Below are positions 26,900 through 38,127 of a stretch of 64,000 bases of DNA, piece by piece. The notes beneath the pieces were generated by a model. It did no database searches. It had not been told where the DNA came from and saw nothing but the letters and a program-made list of their open reading frames with translations. Made by a program: the position numbers and the translations under genes. The stretch spans positions 248,001 to 312,000 of the forward strand of contig NZ_VITV01000002.1 in the NCBI RefSeq assembly GCF_007828035.1, read 5' to 3'. This DNA comes from Nitrospirillum amazonense. Lineage in GTDB: Bacteria; Pseudomonadota; Alphaproteobacteria; Azospirillales; Azospirillaceae. Every line of letters starts with the position of its first letter. The first letter of the stretch is position 1.

Positions 26900-28783
26900 T
26901 TACTCCTGGTGTTCAAGGCGCTGCAGCAGCGTCCGGTTCTCGGTGATGCGATAGCGCTGGCGCAGGGCGTCCAGGAACTGGACGTAGAGGTCGCCGGCCA
27001 CGCCGTCGCGCAGTTGCTTGGCGGCCACGCCGGCGCGGTCGGCCAGCAGCGGCTCCGGCATGGGCACCAATGCCGCCAGACGCACCACCATCTGGCCGTC
27101 GGCGGCGGCGCCGGTGGTGACCTCGCCCGGCTTCAGGGTGAACAGGGCGTCCACCAGTTCCGGCGTCAGGGGGCTGTCCTTGCCCACGGTGCGGCCCACG
27201 GGCGGCTGGCGGGTGTAGACGGCACCCGTCTCCTTGGCCACCTGCTCCGGCGTGGCGCCGGCCTTCAGCTTCTCCACGATATCCTTGGCCTTGGCCTTGG
27301 CGGCCTCGTCGCGCTTGGAGGATTTCCAGTCGGCGATGACCTGATCCTTCACCTGGTCCAGCGGCTTCAGGGCCGGGGCCTGCACGCTGTCCACGCGCAC
27401 GGCGAAATAGCTCTTGTTGCGCTCGCCCTCGGTGGTGCTGCTGTTGTCGCCCGAGGCCAGGCCGAAGGCGGTCTGCACCATCTTGGCGATGGGAACGGCC
27501 AGGCCGGTCACCGGCTTGCCGGCGGGGTCCTTGCCCTCGCGGTCCACGGCGGCGATCTTGGTCACCGCCGCGTCCACCTTCTTGGCGGCCTCTTCCAGCG
27601 AGGCGCCGCCGGAAATGGCATCGTCCAGCTTGTTCGACAGGTCGTACAGCTGGTCGGTGGCGCGCTCGGCCTTCACCTGCTCCACCAGCTGGGCCTTCAC
27701 CTGGTCCAAGGTCTGGGTGCTGCCGGGGACGATCTTGGTGACGGCGACAACATGCCAGCCGAAGCCGCTTTTCACCGGCTCCGACACCTTGCCCTGGGGC
27801 AGGGAAAAGGCGATGTCCTGCAACTCGGCCGGCAGATCCGCCTTGGTGATGTTGGCCAGCGGCAGCATGGACACGCCGGCGGCCTTGGCGGCATCGGCCA
27901 GCGACTTTCCGCCGGCGGCGGCCTGCGCCACCTTTTCCGCCTGTTCCTTCGTGTCGACCAGCACCTGGTCCAGGTCGCGGCGTTCCGGCTTCACGAATTC
28001 CTTGGACCGGGCGTCGTAGGCCTTCTTCAGGTCCTCGTCGCTGACCTCCTCGGTCTTGGCGATGGCGTCGGTGGACAGGGTGACCACGGTCAGGGCGCGG
28101 TATTCCGGGGCGGTGTAGCGGACGGCCTGAGCCTTGTGGAAAGCCTCCAGCGTCGCCTGGTCGGGCGTGCCCGGGTCCGGCATGGCCTTGTCGGCCACGA
28201 ACAGCGTCTCCGCCCCGCGTTGCTCGCCGCGATAGCGCACCAGGTCGCGGGCCAGGGTCTGCGGCACGCGGATGCCGGCGGCCAGGGCCTCCGTCACCTC
28301 GGTGCGGGCCATGTCCTCGCGCACCTCGCCGACGATCTCTTCCTCGGTCAGCTGGTTCTGACGCAGCAGGGCCCGCATCAGCAGGGGATCGAACTGGCCG
28401 GACTTGTCCTTGAACACCGGCATCTCGGCGATCTTCTGCGCCGCCGCCTGTTCCGAGACGCGCAGGCCGAAGTCGTGCGTCGCCTGCTTGATCAGGGCGC
28501 GCTGGATCTCGTCCTGCAGCGCCGCGCGCATCAGGCCCATCTGTTTGGCCTGCTCGGCCGTCAGTTCCGGCCCCATGGTCTGGCGCAGCCGGCTCACCTG
28601 CTGGCGGAAGGCGCGGTCCACATCCTGCGGGGTGATCTCGGTGTCGCCGACCCGGGCCACAGCTTGGTCACTGACGGTGGTGCCCACCCGGCCCACACCC
28701 CAGATCCCGAAACTGATGATCAGGAACACGAACAGGATCTTGGAGAACCACGAGCCCGAGAATTTGCGGATGAACTGAAGCAT
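26900..28783 (-). CDS. ppiD: Peptidyl-prolyl isomerase D-like periplasmic chaperone
   Basis: A 627-aa SurA/PpiD-type protein. One N-terminal membrane anchor (SKILFVFLIISFGIWGVG, about residues 12-32) leads into a SurA_N-like helical region, then a parvulin domain around residues 240-360 (LDQVLVDTKEQAEKVAQ to GFGWHVVAVTKI) and a long C-terminal helical part. It sits at the periplasmic face near the Sec translocon and helps exported proteins fold. ATG 28783 places the anchor at the N terminus. Its pairing with trpE is positional, not functional. Confidence 0.92.
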   Translation of the reverse strand: MLQFIRKFSGSWFSKILFVFLIISFGIWGVGRVGTTVSDQAVARVGDTEITPQDVDRAFRQQVSRLRQTMGPELTAEQAKQMGLMRAALQDEIQRALIKQATHDFGLRVSEQAAAQKIAEMPVFKDKSGQFDPLLMRALLRQNQLTEEEIVGEVREDMARTEVTEALAAGIRVPQTLARDLVRYRGEQRGAETLFVADKAMPDPGTPDQATLEAFHKAQAVRYTAPEYRALTVVTLSTDAIAKTEEVSDEDLKKAYDARSKEFVKPERRDLDQVLVDTKEQAEKVAQAAAGGKSLADAAKAAGVSMLPLANITKADLPAELQDIAFSLPQGKVSEPVKSGFGWHVVAVTKIVPGSTQTLDQVKAQLVEQVKAERATDQLYDLSNKLDDAISGGASLEEAAKKVDAAVTKIAAVDREGKDPAGKPVTGLAVPIAKMVQTAFGLASGDNSSTTEGERNKSYFAVRVDSVQAPALKPLDQVKDQVIADWKSSKRDEAAKAKAKDIVEKLKAGATPEQVAKETGAVYTRQPPVGRTVGKDSPLTPELVDALFTLKPGEVTTGAAADGQMVVRLAALVPMPEPLLADRAGVAAKQLRDGVAGDLYVQFLDALRQRYRITENRTLLQRLEHQE

Positions 28784-29097
28784 GTGCCTGCTGCGTCTTG
28801 CGAATTGCTTGTCAGTGGGAACGGGGCCTGGGCCCTGGATATCCCACCCTCCCATCAGGGCGCGGCATCATAGAAGCAGGGGGCGGGGGCGGCAATAGAT
28901 GGTTGGGCGGGCGACGCGCATGGGCCGGACGTGCCGACTCACGGTCTTGTCACGGCCTGAATCATGGAAATGCCGGCCCATGACTGTTACAGCATGACGA
29001 CAGGGACAACCGTGACAAGGCGGGCCACCCAAACCTAAAAGGCCCCCGCGCGGATGCTTCCCTTTTGAGTGCGTTAAACTCGGGGAGAACAAAGGAA
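28784..29097. promoter_or_regulatory. Divergent ppiD/tpiA intergenic region
   Basis: A 314-base gap with no credible gene. It contains an inverted repeat CTTGTCACGG (28946-28955) / CCGTGACAAG (29010-29019), 54 bases apart. Each arm carries TTGTCA, a possible -35 box, the two pointing toward each other. An AAAGGA ribosome site directly precedes tpiA. Confidence 0.35.
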
Positions 29098-29847
29098 ATG
29101 CGCCGCAAATTCATTGTCGGTAATTGGAAGATGCACGGCCTGAGGGAAGGGGGGACGGCATTGGCCTCCGACCTCGCCGGCCGCATGCTGGGGGCGGGTG
29201 ACGTCGCCTTCGACATGCTGCTGTGCCCGCCCGCCACCCTGATCCACACCGTGGTCCAAGCCGTGTCCGATGCGCCGGTCAGCGTCGGTGGCCAGGATTG
29301 CCATGGCAAGGATTCGGGGGCCCATACCGGGGACATCGGGGCCCCCATGCTGGCCGACGCCGGCTGCCGGTACGTCATCGTCGGCCATTCAGAGCGGCGG
29401 CAGGGCCATGGCGAGCAGAGCGTGGAGGTGAGGGCCAAGGCCGCCGCCGCCCACCGCGCCGGCCTGGTCGCCATCGTCTGCGTGGGTGAGACGGAGGCGG
29501 AGCGCGACGCCGGCCGCGCCATGGACGTCATCGCCCGCATGGTGGACGATTCCATGCCCGAAGGCGCCACGGCGGCCAACACCGTGGTGGCCTATGAGCC
29601 CGTCTGGGCCATCGGCACGGGGCGCACGCCCACGCCCAAGGACGTGGCAGCCATGCATTCCATGATCAGGCGCCGTCTCGCAACGCTGGTTGATCAGCCG
29701 GACGCGGTGCGCATCTTATATGGCGGTTCCGTTAAGCCGGACAACGCGGCCAGCCTGTTGCACATCGACGATGTGGACGGGGCCCTGGTTGGCGGCGCCA
29801 GCTTGAAAGCGGACGAATTCTGGGCCATCGCGGAAACTTGCCGCTAG
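29098..29847 (+). CDS. tpiA: Triosephosphate isomerase
   Basis: Interconverts dihydroxyacetone phosphate and glyceraldehyde 3-phosphate. The 249-aa product starts MRRKFIVGNWKMHG (Asn and catalytic Lys). It carries the electrophile His in VGHSERR, the catalytic Glu in VAYEPVWAIGTG and the phosphate loop YGGSVKPDNA. ATG 29098 has AAAGGA just upstream. It reads divergently from ppiD and is followed by a GC-rich hairpin before secG. Confidence 0.97.
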   Translation: MRRKFIVGNWKMHGLREGGTALASDLAGRMLGAGDVAFDMLLCPPATLIHTVVQAVSDAPVSVGGQDCHGKDSGAHTGDIGAPMLADAGCRYVIVGHSERRQGHGEQSVEVRAKAAAAHRAGLVAIVCVGETEAERDAGRAMDVIARMVDDSMPEGATAANTVVAYEPVWAIGTGRTPTPKDVAAMHSMIRRRLATLVDQPDAVRILYGGSVKPDNAASLLHIDDVDGALVGGASLKADEFWAIAETCR

Positions 29848-29889
29848 CGCCCCGGGTTCGGACTGGGTAAAGAGATGCGCGAGCAGGTC

Positions 29890-29926
29890 GGCCGCCCCCG
29901 GACGGGGCGGCCGGCTATTTCATGTT
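29890..29926 (+). terminator. Hairpin after tpiA
   Basis: Perfect 9-bp stem GGCCGCCCC / GGGGCGGCC with a 5-base loop, followed by a partly T-rich stretch (GGCTATTTCATGTTTT). It lies 42 bases after tpiA. Confidence 0.6.
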
Positions 29927-29971
29927 TTGCCATAACCATTGTTTGGCCTGCTGGATAGGATTGCTGCTTCG

Positions 29972-30379
29972 ATGTCCACCGTCGTCCTGGTTTTGCACAT
30001 TCTGATCGGCATCGCGCTGGTCGGTGTCGTCCTGGTCCAGCGCTCTGAAGGCGGCGGGCTGGGCATGGGCGGCGGCACCATGGGCGGCTTCATGACGGCC
30101 CGGGGCAGCGCCAACCTGCTGACCCGCACCACCTCCATCCTCTTCGGCGCCTTCCTGGTGACCAGCCTGGTGCTGGCCCTGCTGAACCGTGCGGCCACGC
30201 ACCACGATTCGGTGTTCGACAAGCTGCCGGCCGCCGCCGCTCCGGCCCCGGCCACGCCTGCGCCCGGTGCCGTGCCCTCCGGCGACCAGCCGGCCGCGCC
30301 AGCGGCGCAGCAGCCGGCACCGGCGACCACCTCCCCGGCTCCCACCTCTGGCGAGCCCAAAGTTCCGACCGGCCAGTAA
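29972..30379 (+). CDS. secG: Preprotein translocase subunit SecG
   Basis: Accessory subunit of the SecYEG channel in the inner membrane. The 135-aa product has two membrane segments: VVLVLHILIGIALVGVVLVQ at the N terminus and ILFGAFLVTSLVLALLNR around residues 56-75. The SecG loop RSEGGGLGMGGG lies between them. The C-terminal 50 residues are an Ala/Pro-rich tail, as in many alphaproteobacteria. ATG 29972 is preferred over the upstream open frame. A strong terminator follows. Confidence 0.93.
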   Translation: MSTVVLVLHILIGIALVGVVLVQRSEGGGLGMGGGTMGGFMTARGSANLLTRTTSILFGAFLVTSLVLALLNRAATHHDSVFDKLPAAAAPAPATPAPGAVPSGDQPAAPAAQQPAPATTSPAPTSGEPKVPTGQ

Positions 30380-30397
30380 AGGCGGGCGACACTAACG

Positions 30398-30423
30398 GAG
30401 GCGGCGAAAGCCGCCTCTTTCAA
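30398..30423 (+). terminator. secG terminator
   Basis: GAGGCGGC, GAAA tetraloop, GCCGCCTC, then TTTC. A compact intrinsic terminator 18 bases past secG. Confidence 0.8.
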
Positions 30424-30446
30424 TTCGGGGGGCCGGCGCATTCGCG

Positions 30447-30476
30447 TTGGCCCGACATGCGGCCTTTAGCTAAACT
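30447..30476 (+). promoter_or_regulatory. Possible pyrG promoter
   Basis: TTGGCC, an 18-base spacer and TAAACT. The -10 box ends eight bases before the pyrG ATG, so a transcript from here would be almost leaderless. Ribosome-site evidence before pyrG is correspondingly poor (only AGG). Confidence 0.3.
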
Positions 30477-30478
30477 AG

Positions 30479-32116
<1,638 letters not shown>

Positions 32117-32142
32117 GCAGCAACGCCCGTAAAAGTCGCGAG

Positions 32143-32178
32143 GGGCCGCCGCATCACGAGCGGCGGCCCTTTCGCTTT
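32143..32178 (+). terminator. pyrG terminator
   Basis: Perfect 10-bp stem GGGCCGCCGC / GCGGCGGCCC with a 7-base loop followed by TTTCGCTTT, 26 bases past pyrG. Confidence 0.8.
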
Positions 32179-32194
32179 AAAGAGGCACCGAGAG

Positions 32195-33034
32195 ATGACC
32201 GATATCCGCACTGTCCGCATCCGTGACCTGGACGTGGCCAACGACAAGCCCTTCATGCTGATCGCCGGCCCCTGCCAGCTGGAAAGCCGCGCGCACGCGC
32301 TGGAGATGAGCCAGGCCCTGGTGGAGATCACCGCCAAGCTGGGCATCGGCCTCGTCTACAAGACCAGCTTCGACAAGGCCAACCGCACGTCGGTCAGCAC
32401 CGCGCGCGGCCTGGGCATGGAAAAGAGCCTGCCCATCCTGGCCGAGGTGCGGGAGACGTTCGGCTGCCCCGTCCTGACCGACGTGCACACGGCGGAGCAG
32501 TGCGCCCCCGTGGCCGAGGTGGTGGACGTGCTGCAGATCCCGGCCTTCCTCTGCCGCCAGACCGACCTGCTGCTGGCCGCCGGCGAAACCGGCAAGGTCA
32601 TCAATGTGAAGAAGGGCCAGTTCCTGGCGCCGTGGGACATGAAGAACGTGGCGGCCAAGATCGCCTCCACCGGCAACGAGAACATCCTGCTGTGCGAGCG
32701 CGGCGCCAGCTTCGGCTACAACACCCTGGTCAGCGACATGCGCAGCCTGCCCATCATGGCGCAGACGGGCTATCCGGTGGTGATGGACGCCACCCATTCC
32801 GTGCAGCAGCCGGGCGGGCAGGGCACCACCAGCGGCGGCCAGCGCGAATTCGTGCCGGTGCTGGCCCGCGCCGCCCTGGCCGTGGGCGTTGCCGCCGTCT
32901 TCATGGAAACCCATGAGAACCCCGATTGCGCCCCCAGCGACGGCCCCAACATGGTCAAGCTGAAGGACCTGCCGGCCCTGCTGGAAACCATGGTTGCCAT
33001 CGACCGCATCGCCAAGGCCAACCCGATCTTCTGA
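32195..33034 (+). CDS. kdsA: 3-deoxy-8-phosphooctulonate synthase
   Basis: Condenses PEP with arabinose 5-phosphate to Kdo-8-phosphate for the inner core of lipopolysaccharide. The 279-aa product contains [66 protein letters not shown] and [12 protein letters not shown]. Its PEP comes from the enolase step encoded just downstream. It follows the pyrG terminator and is itself followed by one, so it likely has its own promoter. Confidence 0.97.
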   Translation: MTDIRTVRIRDLDVANDKPFMLIAGPCQLESRAHALEMSQALVEITAKLGIGLVYKTSFDKANRTSVSTARGLGMEKSLPILAEVRETFGCPVLTDVHTAEQCAPVAEVVDVLQIPAFLCRQTDLLLAAGETGKVINVKKGQFLAPWDMKNVAAKIASTGNENILLCERGASFGYNTLVSDMRSLPIMAQTGYPVVMDATHSVQQPGGQGTTSGGQREFVPVLARAALAVGVAAVFMETHENPDCAPSDGPNMVKLKDLPALLETMVAIDRIAKANPIF

Positions 33035-33067
33035 TCGGCGGCTTCGGTTCCTGCGTTTGAAGGATGG

Positions 33068-33107
33068 ACACCGGCGGCGGGGGGACCTGCCGCCGGTGTT
33101 TCGTTAT
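33068..33107 (+). terminator. kdsA terminator
   Basis: Perfect 11-bp stem ACACCGGCGGC / GCCGCCGGTGT with a 10-base loop, followed by TTCGTTATT. It abuts the stop codon of the convergent ankyrin gene at 33104. Confidence 0.8.
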
Positions 33108-34465
33108 TGGATGCCGTGCGCCGCCAGCCAGCGCGTGGTGGCGGGCATGTCATAGATTTTGGCGCGCTGGGCCAGCGTATGACCCTCCTCGTCGCGCCCC
33201 TCCGGGCTGGCGCCCGCCTGCAGCAGGCGTACAGCGATAGCGTCGTTCCAAGTTGCGAAGACGGGCGCCAGGCCGTTCTTGTCCCGGATCGTGACATCGG
33301 CGCCGTTGGCCAGCAGTGTCTCCACCATGTCCAAATCGTCTGCCTCGAACAGTGGAGTGCGGCCCCGCCCGTCACGATGGTTGGGGTTGGCCCCGAGGGC
33401 GAGGAGCCGTTTGGCTGTGGCCAACCAAGCGTCGTGAGGCTTCCATCGGAAGCGTTGGAGGGAGCCCAGCGCCGTCTGACCGCCAACCATTTGCCGGCTT
33501 GGCTCTGTCACTGTGACGGCATCAACGTTGATCCCCGCCTCCACTGCGGCTTCAGCCAGGGCTGGGTCACACGCGGCGGCCCATCGTGCGAACAGATGAT
33601 TGGCTTCACCGGGTCGCAACCGGGCCAGCCAACCGGCGGCGGTCAGTCGCTTGAAGACCGGTGCGCGCCCTTCCTCCATGGCATCACGCAGCAAATCAAG
33701 GCCGAGCAAGCTGTCAGACTGGCCGTCGCGCCCCTTGGTGACAGCCTCCAGCGGCAGTCCGCGGTCGATCATGTCCAAGAGTGTTTCCGTGGGCGGAACA
33801 TCGGGGCCGTGCAGGACGATGGCGGCGGCGGATACGGACGTGAAGTCGAACCCGGTGGCGGCCAGCCACTCCACCAGCCCCGGCGCCCCTTCGATCCAGC
33901 GTGCCGTGTTGGTGACGCGATCAACCTCATCCTCCAGCGTTCTGACCACGGCCGGCATGCCCACCATGGTTCCGGCATAATCCTCGATGTGCTTGGTGCC
34001 TTTATCCGTTTCCAAGGTCAGGCTGTGGCGCGGCTGATCGCTGACCATGGCGACATAGCTGTCGGCCAGGTCGAAGAAATGGGCATCTTCGAAGCGGCGC
34101 GCCAGCGCTGCCACGGCCTCGCGCGGCACACGGTCCTCCTGCCGGCCGGGCACGAGCACGTCGGAAGAAAAGAAGGGCGGGCGGCGATAGGCGACGGTGG
34201 GGAAACGCTGGCCCGGTGGCAGGTCGCCGCCGCCGTCGAAGATGACACGGCCAGAGCCCTCGATCACCACGCTGTATTGCGGGCATCGTCCCATGCCACA
34301 GCCCAGGCGGGTTAAGGTTATCCGCAGCTTGCCAGCATCCAAAGCGGGAAACGGCTGCGGCTCGGGAGCCGCCCGCGCAGGTATGCCAGCCAGGGCCAGG
34401 AGCAATAGCCCGGCCGCGCTGAACCATCGGAACGGCAAGGCGGAGACCCTGGGTAATTGTTTCAT
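33104..34465 (-). CDS. Exported DUF6438 / ankyrin-repeat protein
   Basis: A 453-aa protein. The signal peptide is about residues 1-32 (LLLLALAGIPARA-AP). Residues about 45-170 resemble DUF6438: ITLTRLGCGMGRCPQYSVVI, GSGRVIFDGGG, and DLADSYVA with Cys residues spaced as in that family. Degenerate ankyrin repeats fill residues 200-453; the clearest are KRLLALGANPNHRDGRGRTP, ADDLDMVETLLANGADV and a final repeat TRWLAAHGIQ. It probably acts in the periplasm in protein-protein contact. No enzymatic role is visible. The start overlaps the upstream lipoprotein stop as ATGA, and its last repeat is duplicated in that gene. Confidence 0.75.
   Translation of the reverse strand: MKQLPRVSALPFRWFSAAGLLLLALAGIPARAAPEPQPFPALDAGKLRITLTRLGCGMGRCPQYSVVIEGSGRVIFDGGGDLPPGQRFPTVAYRRPPFFSSDVLVPGRQEDRVPREAVAALARRFEDAHFFDLADSYVAMVSDQPRHSLTLETDKGTKHIEDYAGTMVGMPAVVRTLEDEVDRVTNTARWIEGAPGLVEWLAATGFDFTSVSAAAIVLHGPDVPPTETLLDMIDRGLPLEAVTKGRDGQSDSLLGLDLLRDAMEEGRAPVFKRLTAAGWLARLRPGEANHLFARWAAACDPALAEAAVEAGINVDAVTVTEPSRQMVGGQTALGSLQRFRWKPHDAWLATAKRLLALGANPNHRDGRGRTPLFEADDLDMVETLLANGADVTIRDKNGLAPVFATWNDAIAVRLLQAGASPEGRDEEGHTLAQRAKIYDMPATTRWLAAHGIQ
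33114..33223 (-). repeat. 110-bp imperfect direct repeat, copy in ankyrin gene
   Basis: Pairs without net insertion or deletion with 34493-34602 (offset 1379). It includes two blocks of 21-22 identical bases, one at each end region. It encodes the last ankyrin-like unit of the larger protein. Confidence 0.75.
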
Positions 34466-34788
34466 GTTCTGCCGCCTAAGGCCGTCGCTTGTCCGTGCGC
34501 CGCCAGCCAGCGCGCGGTGGCTGGCATTCCATACCGCGCCACTCGGTCCGAGAGGGTGCGACCGTCGGTGTCGCGCCCCTCCGGGCTGGCCCGCACCTGC
34601 AGTTCGACGGTGGTCGCTTCCGCCAAGGAAGGCTCGCGAATGTCCGCCTGGTTGGTCAGGCGACCGAAGAACGCCGTGGAACTGAGGCCGATGGCGTCGT
34701 CAGCGCCACGGTTCAGGGCGCAGGCGCCGAGGATTGGGAGCAGGGCGGCGACCAGTAGACGGGCGACACGGCGCGGCGCTTGCGGCAA
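34462..34788 (-). CDS. Small lipoprotein with ankyrin-tail stub
   Basis: A 108-aa product starting at TTG 34788 with GGGAG seven bases upstream. The N terminus is a lipoprotein signal: positively charged PRRVARLL, a hydrophobic core, then the lipobox ILGAC. The central 35 residues match nothing I know. The C-terminal 35 residues (RASPEGRDTDGRTLSDR, then MPATARWLAAHG) are a close copy of the end of the neighbouring ankyrin protein. A single stub is too short to form a stable ankyrin fold, so this may be a decaying paralogue or a recombination product. The stop overlaps the start of the ankyrin gene, so the two could be co-translated. Confidence 0.55.
   Translation of the reverse strand: MPQAPRRVARLLVAALLPILGACALNRGADDAIGLSSTAFFGRLTNQADIREPSLAEATTVELQVRASPEGRDTDGRTLSDRVARYGMPATARWLAAHGQATALGGRT
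34493..34602 (-). repeat. 110-bp imperfect direct repeat, copy in lipoprotein gene
   Basis: Second copy of the repeat at 33114-33223, in the same orientation and reading frame, encoding the C-terminal stub of the lipoprotein. Confidence 0.75.
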
Positions 34789-34950
34789 GGCGGACTCCCA
34801 ACGGCGAAGTCATGGCAACTCTGCCATAACGGGTATAAAACATCCAATCTTCCCGTAAGAAAGAGCCTGCCCAGGCAAGCGGGGTAGGGGCTGGGCCGTC
34901 CCACAACCGCAGCCTTCAAATCGTCATAGGCGATACCGCGCCTGCCGGTC

Positions 34951-34980
34951 TTGCCTGGGGCCGGCCCTAAAGGCTATGAC
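34951..34980 (+). promoter_or_regulatory. Possible eno promoter
   Basis: TTGCCT, an 18-base spacer and TATGAC, 55 bases before the eno ATG. It is the best sigma-70-like match in the 247-base gap between the lipoprotein and eno. The rest of the gap shows nothing distinctive. Confidence 0.35.
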
Positions 34981-35023
34981 GGGCACCGTCCCGCCACGAC
35001 GCATCCGCCGTCACGACGCATAA

Positions 35024-36316
<1,293 letters not shown>

Positions 36317-36359
36317 AACCGGGCATCGTTCCGGTATCGTCCGGAATAGCCGGAAAGTG

Positions 36360-36393
36360 GGGGTGGAGGCGCTGCTTCCACCCCTTTTTCTTT
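36360..36393 (+). terminator. eno terminator
   Basis: GGGGTGGA / TCCACCCC 8-bp stem, 9-base loop, then TTTTTCTTT. The strongest intrinsic terminator in the window. Confidence 0.9.
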
Positions 36394-36503
36394 GTGAAGT
36401 CGTGATTCAACGCCGACCGGCGGTTGGTATTCACATGAATTAAATACGGCGCACAGACTAGACGCCGCTTTCCATTTGACGGTTGCGGAACCCTTGTGGA
36501 ACC

Positions 36504-36884
36504 ATGGCGCCCATGATTGGCGCCCGTTCTTTCCGCACCGCATTGAACCGCGCCCTACGCCAGGTGGTCGCACCGGTGGTGGGGGCGTCCGTTGTCGCAT
36601 ACTTCGCCTATCACACGGTGCAGGGCGAACGCGGGCTGATGGCGCTGACCCAGCTGCAGACCCAGGTGACCCAGGCCAAGGCCCAGCTGGACCAGGTTCG
36701 CGCGGAACGCGAGGCCATGGAGCGCCGCGCCCGCCTGCTGCGCCCCGACAATCTGGACCCCGACATGCTGGAGGAAGAGTCCCGCAAGGTGCTCGATTTC
36801 TCCCGTCCGGATGACCTCGTGATCCTTCTCCCGGGCAAGCCTGCCCCGCATGAAGATAAGGACGCGCCGGCGAAAACGCCGTAA
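36504..36884 (+). CDS. ftsB: Septum formation initiator FtsB/DivIC family
   Basis: A 126-aa bitopic membrane protein of the DivIC/FtsB type, a partner of FtsL and FtsQ at the divisome. After a basic N terminus there is one membrane segment (VVAPVVGASVVAYFAYHTV, about residues 20-38). A coiled coil follows (LTQLQTQVTQAKAQLDQVRA onward, to about residue 75), then the family region RRARLLRPDNLDPDMLEEE. The Pro/Lys-rich tail ends the protein. ATG 36504 or 36513 is likely the start; a TTG at 36483 is less so. The place between eno and pdhA is conserved in alphaproteobacteria. Confidence 0.88.
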   Translation: MAPMIGARSFRTALNRALRQVVAPVVGASVVAYFAYHTVQGERGLMALTQLQTQVTQAKAQLDQVRAEREAMERRARLLRPDNLDPDMLEEESRKVLDFSRPDDLVILLPGKPAPHEDKDAPAKTP

Positions 36885-36900
36885 ACCGCTGATAATCCTT

Positions 36901-36925
36901 CGATTAACCTGAATTCTGTTAATCG
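36901..36925. promoter_or_regulatory. AT-rich dyad upstream of pdhA
   Basis: Inverted repeat CGATTAAC / GTTAATCG (8-bp arms, 9-base centre) in a markedly AT-rich stretch (36890-36950) of the 207-base gap before pdhA. A second, looser inverted pair AGTGCA (36955) / TGCACT (36978) lies just downstream. Both look like regulator sites for the pdh operon; the regulator is unknown. Confidence 0.4.
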
Positions 36926-37091
36926 TAAATAATCCTTTTGAAGCAATGTTTTGCAGTGCACACTCCTTGCGTTGCGCTGCACTTGTGGTTAGCAGTGATG
37001 CCGTGCCGGCCGACCCGGCCCGGAATGCCCCCGGGGCTGCCCCCCAGGGAATTGCGACGCTAAACGCCCACGCTTGAGAAGGGAGACGCCA

Positions 37092-38105
37092 GTGGCCACG
37101 ACCACGAGACGCCGTGCCAAGCCCGCTGAGAACGCAGCGCCGGAGCCGACCCAGGAGGAACTCCTCCACTACTACAAGGAGATGTTGCTGATCCGCCGCT
37201 TCGAGGAGAAGGCCGGTCAGCTGTACGGCATGGGCCTCATCGGCGGTTTCTGCCACCTCTACATCGGCCAGGAGGCCGTGGTGGTGGGCATGCAGGCGGC
37301 GCAGCTGCCGGGCGACAGCGTCATCACCAGCTACCGTGACCACGGCCACATGCTGGCCTGCGGCATGGACGCCAAGGGCGTGATGGCGGAACTGACCGGG
37401 CGCGCGGGCGGCTATTCCAAGGGGAAGGGCGGCTCGATGCACATGTTCTCGCGCGAGAAGAACTTCTACGGCGGCCACGGCATCGTCGGCGCCCAGACGC
37501 CCATCGGCACTGGCCTGGCCTTCGCCCACAAGTACAAGAAGGACGGCTGCATCGACGTCTGCTACCTGGGTGACGGCGCCGTCAACCAGGGCCAGGTCTA
37601 TGAGTCCTTCAACATGGCCGCCCTGTGGAAGCTTCCGGTGATCTACGTCATCGAGAACAACAAGTACGCCATGGGCACCTCGCAGCAGCGCGCCTCCGCG
37701 GGTGAGCTGTACCTGCGCGGCAGCGCCTACGGCATCCCCGGCAAGCAGGTCAACGGTATGGACGTGCTGGAGGTCAAGAAGGCCGCCGACGAGGCCGTGG
37801 CCTATGTGCGCGGCGGCAACGGCCCCATGATCCTGGAGATGAAGACCTACCGCTACCGCGGCCACTCCATGTCCGACCCGGCCAAGTACCGTACGAAGGA
37901 AGAGGTCAACAAGATGCGGTCGGAATATGACTGCATCGACCATCTGAAGTCGCTGCTGTTCACCAAGGGCTACGCCGACGAGGAAAGCCTGAAGGTCATC
38001 GACCGCGATGTGAAGGCCGTCGTCACCGAGGCCGCCGACTTCGCGACCACCAGCCCCGAGCCCGACGCGTCGGAGCTGTGGACCGATATCCTCGTCGAAG
38101 CCTGA
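37092..38105 (+). CDS. pdhA: Pyruvate dehydrogenase E1 component, alpha subunit
   Basis: TPP-dependent decarboxylase subunit of the pyruvate dehydrogenase complex. The 337-aa product carries the TPP motif [20 protein letters not shown] ending in ENN, the loop [15 protein letters not shown] and [22 protein letters not shown] 37092 is chosen because GAAGGGAG is seven bases upstream; a TTG at 37074 precedes that site. It is the first gene of pdhA-pdhB-pdhC-lpd, with pdhB 22 bases downstream. Confidence 0.96.
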   Translation: MATTTRRRAKPAENAAPEPTQEELLHYYKEMLLIRRFEEKAGQLYGMGLIGGFCHLYIGQEAVVVGMQAAQLPGDSVITSYRDHGHMLACGMDAKGVMAELTGRAGGYSKGKGGSMHMFSREKNFYGGHGIVGAQTPIGTGLAFAHKYKKDGCIDVCYLGDGAVNQGQVYESFNMAALWKLPVIYVIENNKYAMGTSQQRASAGELYLRGSAYGIPGKQVNGMDVLEVKKAADEAVAYVRGGNGPMILEMKTYRYRGHSMSDPAKYRTKEEVNKMRSEYDCIDHLKSLLFTKGYADEESLKVIDRDVKAVVTEAADFATTSPEPDASELWTDILVEA

Positions 38106-38127
38106 TCGCTGGCCGGAGAATAAGAAA

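Noticed and set aside
36904-36922. CtrA site upstream of pdhA (two TTAA tetramers)
   Set aside because: They are separated by 11 bases, not the 7 required for a CtrA full site.
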